DNA from: Antedon mediterranea
Taxonomy: Eukaryota > Echinodermata > Crinoidea > Comatulida > Antedonidae
Assembly (NCBI RefSeq): GCF_964355755.1
Contig: NC_092672.1
Location: forward strand, 7,006,001 to 7,070,000
Length of the DNA stretch: 64,000 nucleotides
Direction: 5' to 3'
Shown: piece after piece, positions 57,200 through 64,000 of the stretch
Layout: every line of letters begins with the position of its first letter
Numbering within the stretch: the stretch's first letter is position 1
Notes under the pieces: generated by a model
Seen by the model: the letters and a program-made list of their open reading frames with translations, nothing else
What the model was told of the DNA's origin: nothing
Database searches by the model: none
Program-made: the position numbers and the translations under genes

Positions 57200-60100
57200 G
57201 ATATAATCATCTAATCCTTAACTACATGAGCATGCGTGAGTTTCCGACTTACGTGTGTTCAGTACCTTTGCATAAAAGAAATTCTCCATGGTATAACAAT
57301 TCTTCGATACATTTCATAATAATACCTGTTTCAAAAAGAAAATAGTCAATGCTAAGCCTCATTATTCATCACAACCACTAGCCCATGCAATAACCTTAAA
57401 TAAACATACAGTATTGTTTACAAAGGAAACTGGTATTTTGTTTTTGTATATTATAGTTCAGGAGACGTGCATCGTCATTGGATATTGAAATACTACTTTC
57501 GTTTCAAAATCTTAGTGGTCTTTCAAAGAATATTTATTGTATTTTTATACTTTTATTTTCGAATGGAATATGTAGGCCTAGTACGCCACTAACTCGAGGA
57601 AGTAACTGCAGGTAATTATCTTTCATTTCAATATTCCCCCTTATTTTCTTTCTACAAAAAAATGTTTCCAAAAATGTTGCTTAGTTTTTTTGAAGTCTTG
57701 GAAAGCAGTAGAACACCTGTAGATTGAGGAGAAACTTACAGCATGTAGCATTGGTACAAAGTCAGTGCCGTGGTACTCCAGATAATAATCCTATGGAGAG
57801 AGGTGCTGTGTGTGTGGTTTGAGGATTTGCCTTTCCCTCTTTTCAAACTAGATTTCAGCAGTAAAAATGCATGACTCCTCATGACAAACCAACCATGTAA
57901 AACCCTACGGGCTTGGACTTAACAATCAGATTATTATAGGTGGGTCATGGTTTGAGGGAGGGTATTTTTTTTTTAATTCAAATTGGCTTTAAAACATTTC
58001 AGGCACACGTGCACATGTTATGAATGTTGAAAGTAACTAAAACAGTCGCGCTTTTCAATCGTGAAACACGTCACGTTTGTGTTCACCTCATTTCGAAAGA
58101 AACCCCCTTAAATAAAAATTACCAAATTGTTAATAAACATTCGGTCTAAACATGATGCAAAAAAATAAGTAAGTAAGCCGTAATCACATTTCTTAATAAA
58201 TTGCAGCAATGAATCCCAAAAGCAGACCATATTAACTGCGGAAATTTAACTGTATTTTACGTCGTTATTATAATATGCTGAATAACCATGGGTAAAAAGC
58301 ATGTACAGTACATTATATAAGCATGTATGATGTTTAACAATGTAGGCCTATACACAATCTCACATAATATCTTCCCTTCTATTGTCCCATAGGCATAACT
58401 CATATTGTAGGCCTACAAGATAAGTCTATTAAATCCAAAAGTATGCACATACAATTTATACTCCATTATGAGTCACTCGATAATTACTTAATGAAATATT
58501 TACCGCGAAACCTATTACAATAGTGTTCAATATTTCTTTATTAGGAAGATATCATGGACGATTTAAAAACGAAATGTAGGGTTTCATCGGCGGTAAAGTT
58601 AGTTCCGGGTTCACGGTGAGTCATCACCTTGCAACTTCACGTGTTCAACTAAGTTGGCCGTTGGTGGCGATAGCCATTATAGTTGTTTGTTTATTTTCGG
58701 ACCGCGTTTGAAAGTACATTAGTTAGCAAAATAAAAATTATACTGCAAATTAATAAAGATCAAATTAAATATATTCATAAAGCATCGGACTATATTGTGG
58801 AGAATAATATAAAAAATACAAAAACAAATTAAATCGGGAGAACTGATGATAAGACTTTTTGTTTGAAATCGAGTGAAACCCACTGTTGAGTAAGCTGGCA
58901 GGACTGTAGGCCTATAACTATGCGCTACCTGTGTCCCGTTAGGACCCTCTGAAACGTCTCCCTTCTTAGGACAAATCGCCCCACTGTGTCGCTGAAGTTA
59001 GTTTCAAAAGATGTTTAAACTAAATAATGTATTAATTATACTAAGTGGATGGTATTTATTTGAATAAACTATACGTTAAATTGTTATTAATCTAAGACAC
59101 TGTGAAACATTGCAACATCAAGCATTTCAATAATGGTAACCGACCGAAAACGTCCAAGCCAAGACTTCCTTCTAAAACCTTTTTACCCGAGTCATTATCT
59201 CCACCCAGAAAATTACTATTTTTCATACATTTCAACTATTATTTAAAAATATCATCCCTTATACTTCATATTTTTTTGAAATTTTTTTCAATGAGTACGA
59301 TTTTCTTGAAAATCACGCCTTTTTGCATTTTGGGGGGATACCTTGTAATTTCCTATTCTTTTACATGCAAAAGGGGGGTATATTTGAATAATCCTAAAAA
59401 ATTCATTTCTTCACCAAAAAAAAAATGTAAAATGTAAATTTATGTAATTTTTCCAGATCTTTCTATTTCTGGTATTTTTATCACGTATACATTGCGCAAT
59501 TTTGCGCAAATAGACACTTTCCCCCGTTCGGGTCCAATTGGGTTTTTTATTTTGCTAGGGAGTACGATCACGTGACATTTTTCACAATCACACTACTGAA
59601 GCTGGCAATCTGTTATTTTGTCGCGATGTTATTTTTGACGGGCGAAAAGTATATTAAAACATTCTGAATGTGACCCTATTATGTTTCACAGTGTAATAAT
59701 GTGATTATGAGACTATTACTAAAATGTCAAATTTAACGAGATTTGAGAAAGATGTGGCTATATATTCAATAAAGCTAGGCCTAGGCCTACTAGAGTGTAG
59801 GTATGTACCGATGCTGCTTAGTGGCTTGGCCTCTAGCTAGGCTAGGCTGACAGCAGTGAAGTTTGTTTTGCTTTCACCCGACCTTGGCCTACCCATGGGC
59901 CATGATAGGGTGCCTGAATAGTTGCTTTTCAGTCAGGTCTAAGCTTGCACATCGCTTTACTATTCTTTACTACTCTTGTTCTGTATAGGATTTTGTGTTT
60001 CACAATTCTTAATATGCGAGAAAACCCAGGAACGATAAATTGGGCGAAACGACCATGCCTATGAATACATAGGCCTCTTGACAAAAATTCAAGGCTAGCT

Positions 60101-60595
60101 AGGCTGAGCAGACGGCTTAGCTAGGCCTAGCCCTAGCTTAAAGTTAAAAGCAATCTGATAAGATTATTATGCTGTTGTTGTACAGTGAAAATCATGAGGT
60201 TACATGTAAATTATACTGACATTCTTATCGGAAATATTACTTAGGCCTAAACAAATCGTATTAATTGTGTGTATAAAATTTATTCCCCATTTTTCGACAC
60301 ATAATTTACCAAAGGGAAGACATTTCCACAATGCGTTGACCAGCGACTAAAACGCGTCAGTCGCTAAGTGTAACGCGTTTCACGACGTATTGTAAACTAA
60401 TAACCCCTAAGTTACTGAAAAACTGTAATTTGTTAAAAAACACTATTTTCTGACCGATTTTTTAGAAATGAGTTTTTGGAAAATATTTCCGTATTTTTCC
60501 TGGTTTTTTTTATGCAATCACTTTCAATTAAACATACTTAAACATAATATAAGCTGAGAAAGTCTGAGTGTAGCTCCACTTTAAGTTATAGCATG
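57200..60595. other. Intergenic region without a recognised gene
   Basis: 57.25-57.62 kb continues the paralogy with 13.08-13.44 kb. Beyond that there is AT-rich sequence with clusters of AGGCCTA (about 59780 and 60060-60130). The frame at 59102-59437 shows low-complexity composition, no domain and no splice support. A GC-richer patch at 58580-58710 could belong to a promoter or first exon, but nothing decides it. Confidence 0.6.
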
Positions 60596-63500
60596 AAGCA
60601 ATAATAATAATAATTATTTATTTGGAAAACGCTTTTTGAACAGCGGCACACATAATAATGGTGCATCCTTAAAACAATTAAACATACAATATAAAAAATA
60701 TGAGTATAAAAATAAAGATAAACTAGATTAAAACAGATAATACTCAGATAAAACGGAAGTTCGATAAAACCAAATTAAAAATAAACTGTAATACTAAAAC
60801 CAATTAAATGCAACCCACATACATAAGCTTGGACACTAAATTAGCATATCAATTAGTATATGAACAAAGGAATATACAGTACTTAGAATCTATGTTAAGA
60901 TATACACATTCTTGATACACAGTGTCTACCAGCAAAAATAATAAGGAACAATAGGAACCCAAATTAGGGACATCAATAAACAGGAAAGCATAGATTAAAT
61001 TATTTCAGCTGTGGTGAATTATTTGATGACTGTAAACAGAATTAAGATAACTAAACCAACTTACATACAATAAAAAAATTAAAAAAAATCATTCGATAGT
61101 GTTAGACTTTATACGTTGTCTAAAGGCCCATGCTTTCTTAAGATATGATTTGCAGAATTTATCAAGAATGTCATGGGCTTTGTTTACCATATTAATCGAC
61201 ATTGTTGGAATGAGAACAGAACAATCACCACCAAGTATAATCATTAAGATAACCTCTGAATTATTTAACTGGAGTGAATTCCATAGATCTGAAAGACCAG
61301 AATCATTAAGGTTTTGTTCCAAGCATTCAAATTCTGAAATTCGCACTTCTTGTAGTACTTTACAATTTAACATAAAATGATATAAATCTTCAGGTTCATC
61401 CTTACATAACATACAATTACCAGTATTATTCATATCCCATTTACTTAATCTACTTTCAAGTTGAAGAGTATTTGACCTTGCCTTAAATTTCAATTGAGCA
61501 CCATGAAAATCAGTTTTAACAGTAAGATAATTTTCTAACTCAGGCATTTTTTTTAATTTAACATAAAGTGATAATGATGGTTTGGTACAGCTTTTATTAA
61601 ACCAATCCAATTCATACATTTGACGATTAACACACTTAAAAGATTTAAACCATGCTGAATCTATAGGTATGTTATTTGAAAATACATGATTAAATCCAGT
61701 ATTATTCAGAATACTTTTAATTGAGTTTAACCATCGCCATTTTATATTAACATTATTGTCATGCAAGGTAAATAATGCATGCAACAGCAGCTTTGGCCAA
61801 CGATGGGCTTCTAAGTTGATAAGCCTGTCAAAATATTTAATTTTTATTTCATTATGGGTATTTTCAATGCTATCCCATCCTAAGTCACCCAACAGAGCCA
61901 ATGATGGCGTGTTCCTCGGTGCTTTTAGTAGTGTTTTAGCCATTTGTAGCTGAATGTTTTCGATTTTTTTGTAATCACTGGCACTATAAGCTGATATTGC
62001 ACATGCATAGTTAATTGAAGGTAGTGCTATAGTTTTCCACAAGATATTACCAAAATAAATCCTATTAAAATCTTCTTGCTCATTAAAAATGGACTTGATA
62101 TATCCAATTAATCTATTTCCTTTTCTAACTACATCATTAACATGTATACTTTCGGAGAAGTTTCTTGAAATATTCACTCCCAAGTATTTGTAACAATCTA
62201 CTTCTTTGATGAAGTGGTTTACAAGAGGCCATTGTTTAGTTTTATTAGTACGTTTACCAACAACCACAACATTTGATTTGTCATAATTAAAGTTAAGTTT
62301 CCATTTTTTGGAGAAAATTCCAGCGATAGATAACATTTTCTCCAGATCATTTTCATCTTTAGCAATCAAGACAACGTCGTCAGCCCAAAAAAGACAGCTA
62401 ATTTTTGTGCCTAAAGTATGACATCCGACATTTTCATTATATAACATTTTGGAGAGTTCATTTATAAAAATACAGAATAAGGTCGGTGATAATACGCAGC
62501 CTTGCTTAACCCCTTCATCGACATCAAAATAATCAGTTACAATATCACCAAACTTAACATTACATTTGACGTTTGTATAAAGTTTATCAATAATTTTCCA
62601 GACTTTACCACGGATACCAGTATTCCATGCTATTGACAAAAGGCCATTACGCCAAACCGTGTCAAAAGCCTTACGGAAATCCAGGAAGGCTAAGTATGTT
62701 AACTTATTTTCCGCATTTCGCGTAGCCAATATGCTTTTAAGTGTAAATATGTGGTCCTCACATCTATGATTTTTCCTAAAGCCTCCCTGGATTTCCGTAA
62801 GAATACTATTACTCTCAAGAAATTCTGAGATACGATCACAAATAATACGATTGAAAATTTTAGCAACACATGATGATAATGTGATACCTCTATAGTTATT
62901 TAAATCGTTCTTGCTACCTTTTTTATGGATAGGTATAATGATCCCTTTATTCCACTCGGTGGGAATTTTCTCTGATTTAACAAAATAGTTAAAAAGATAT
63001 GTAAGTGACCTAATAAGGCAGTCACCTCCGTTCTTTAACAATTCGTTAGTGATGCCATCAACACCAGGTGCTTTATTGTTTTTAGAACGAAGTATTGAAC
63101 TTTTAACATCTTCAAATGAAATTCTTATATCATCCAGTACTTTTTGTGGATCATCATTAACATAATTTATATAATTTTCCCTAATATCAGAAACATGACT
63201 ATTGATAACTATATCATTATAAGTATTGACACCAGTTTGATTACCCAAGTTACTCCAATAAATTTTAATCAAGTTAGCCATAACCTGTTTGTCTGAGGTA
63301 ACTTGTGTAGAGTCGGGAATTTTTAGGTTAGAAGGAACAATTACCTTCTTAGGCCCCCTTAATTCGTTCCAAAAGTCTTTAGAACTCTGACCACCTGCTT
63401 TCGCTATGGCAACACTTTTGTCAACTTTCAATTGCATCATTTTATTTTTTATTACATTTTTCGCTTGAGTTTTTTTCATTTTATAATCCTTCCATAAAGC

Positions 63501-64000
63501 ATCCCCCTTATCAAGATCTGCCCTATTATGTTTAGACCATGCACGATGCTCCTTACAAGCACGTTTACGTTCTTGAATGGCAGTGTCTATTGTCTTATCC
63601 CACCATTGTTTACTTTTGCTTTTAACATCCTTAAAGCCAATTGTATTATTAGTAACTGAAATAAGAGTATCTTTCCATTTTTCCCAACCATAATTTATAT
63701 CACTAATATCCTCAAGGTTATTATTAAACCAAATGTTGTCAAATTTATCAATAATTGAATTTTTGTAAGCAGACCAGTCTTGATCGCTTTTAATATTCCA
63801 AACTTGTCGTTTATTATCATTCGAATTTTTTACATTAGTATTATATTCAAATTTAAGATAGGCTAGTAGCACATTATGGTCACTACCCATGTGGTAGTTT
63901 CTTTCCTCATCGATGACCATTTTATGTATAAATTTATCGACACTACACGAGGAAAGCACATAATCAATGCAGCTTGAGTGTGGGTGTCTAAACCAAGTTA
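60596..64000 (-). mobile_element. Non-LTR retrotransposon, intact ORF running off the window end
   Basis: On the minus strand the frame is open from 64000 to the stop at 61089. It begins inside an APE endonuclease domain (SSCIDYVL... and GSDHNVL). The reverse transcriptase follows: ADDVVLIA catalytic motif near 62362-62393, with IIPIHKKGSKNDLNNYRGIT, DFRKAFDTVW and GVKQGCVLSPTLF before it. A C-terminal CxxC...H...C motif (CMLCKDEP...HFMLNC) is present. The 3' end is a 490-bp non-coding part with a (TTA)n tail at 60598-60615. No internal stop is visible in about 970 codons. The clade was not settled. Confidence 0.88.

Noticed and set aside
59102-59437. 111-residue plus-strand frame
   Set aside because: AT-rich, Phe/Lys/Ser-heavy composition without domain, homology in the window, or splice context.

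Overview
The window is invertebrate nuclear DNA. It is AT-rich, with many short exons bounded by GT/AG, phase-matched introns, several non-LTR retrotransposon fragments, MITE-like elements and satellites. The hexamer AGGCCT recurs throughout the non-coding DNA. The gene family is a type-C leucine-rich-repeat GPCR (relaxin-receptor / GRL101-like). Together these suggest a non-vertebrate deuterostome, most likely an echinoderm, but that is inference and no species can be read from the sequence.

The window holds a tandem cluster of three plus-strand genes for large mosaic GPCRs. Gene 1 (from before base 1 to about 9.8 kb) enters the window in a C-type-lectin-like exon, followed by LDLa, kringle, seven more LDLa-type modules, an LRR N-cap, five LRR exons, a 7TM exon and one tail exon. 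Gene 2 (about 23.7-43.25 kb) can be assembled completely: signal peptide, Ser/Thr/Tyr/Pro/Asp-rich mucin-like repeat, seven SRCR exons, a linker, CTLD, LDLa, kringle, seven more LDLa-type modules, LRRs, 7TM and two tail exons. The 24 exons sum to 6258 nt, predicting 2085 residues. All ectodomain module exons are phase 1-1 and the repeating LRR exons are phase 2-2. Gene 3 (about 44.55-50.7 kb) is a recent, nearly identical duplicate of only the 3' half of gene 2. It begins inside an LDLa exon at a junction with a LINE endonuclease fragment and lacks a signal peptide, so it is either a headless pseudogene-like copy or an alternative 3' cassette for gene 2.

Between genes 1 and 2 lie gene 1 downstream sequence (to about 13.5 kb), a head-to-tail array of four ~1.5-kb Helitron/Helentron-like units (13954-20344), and a mosaic of dispersed repeats (20.3-25.3 kb) that contains the putative first exon of gene 2. 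Downstream of gene 3, 51.1-57.6 kb is a paralogous copy of the region downstream of gene 1, including a dead copy of gene 1's tail exon. It is interrupted by a 799-bp LINE, a 124-bp TIR element, a ~1.2-kb dispersed repeat, a 104-bp Harbinger-like MITE and a second LINE. From 57.6 to 60.6 kb I see no gene. From about 60.6 kb to the window end a minus-strand non-LTR retrotransposon has a long intact ORF that runs off the edge.

The likely biology is a family of cell-surface receptors in which a relaxin-receptor-type LRR/7TM core carries a very large adhesive or recognition ectodomain (mucin, SRCR, lectin-like, kringle, LDLa) and, in genes 2 and 3, an NPxY-bearing cytoplasmic tail. The family is being reshaped by duplication, intron change and transposons.
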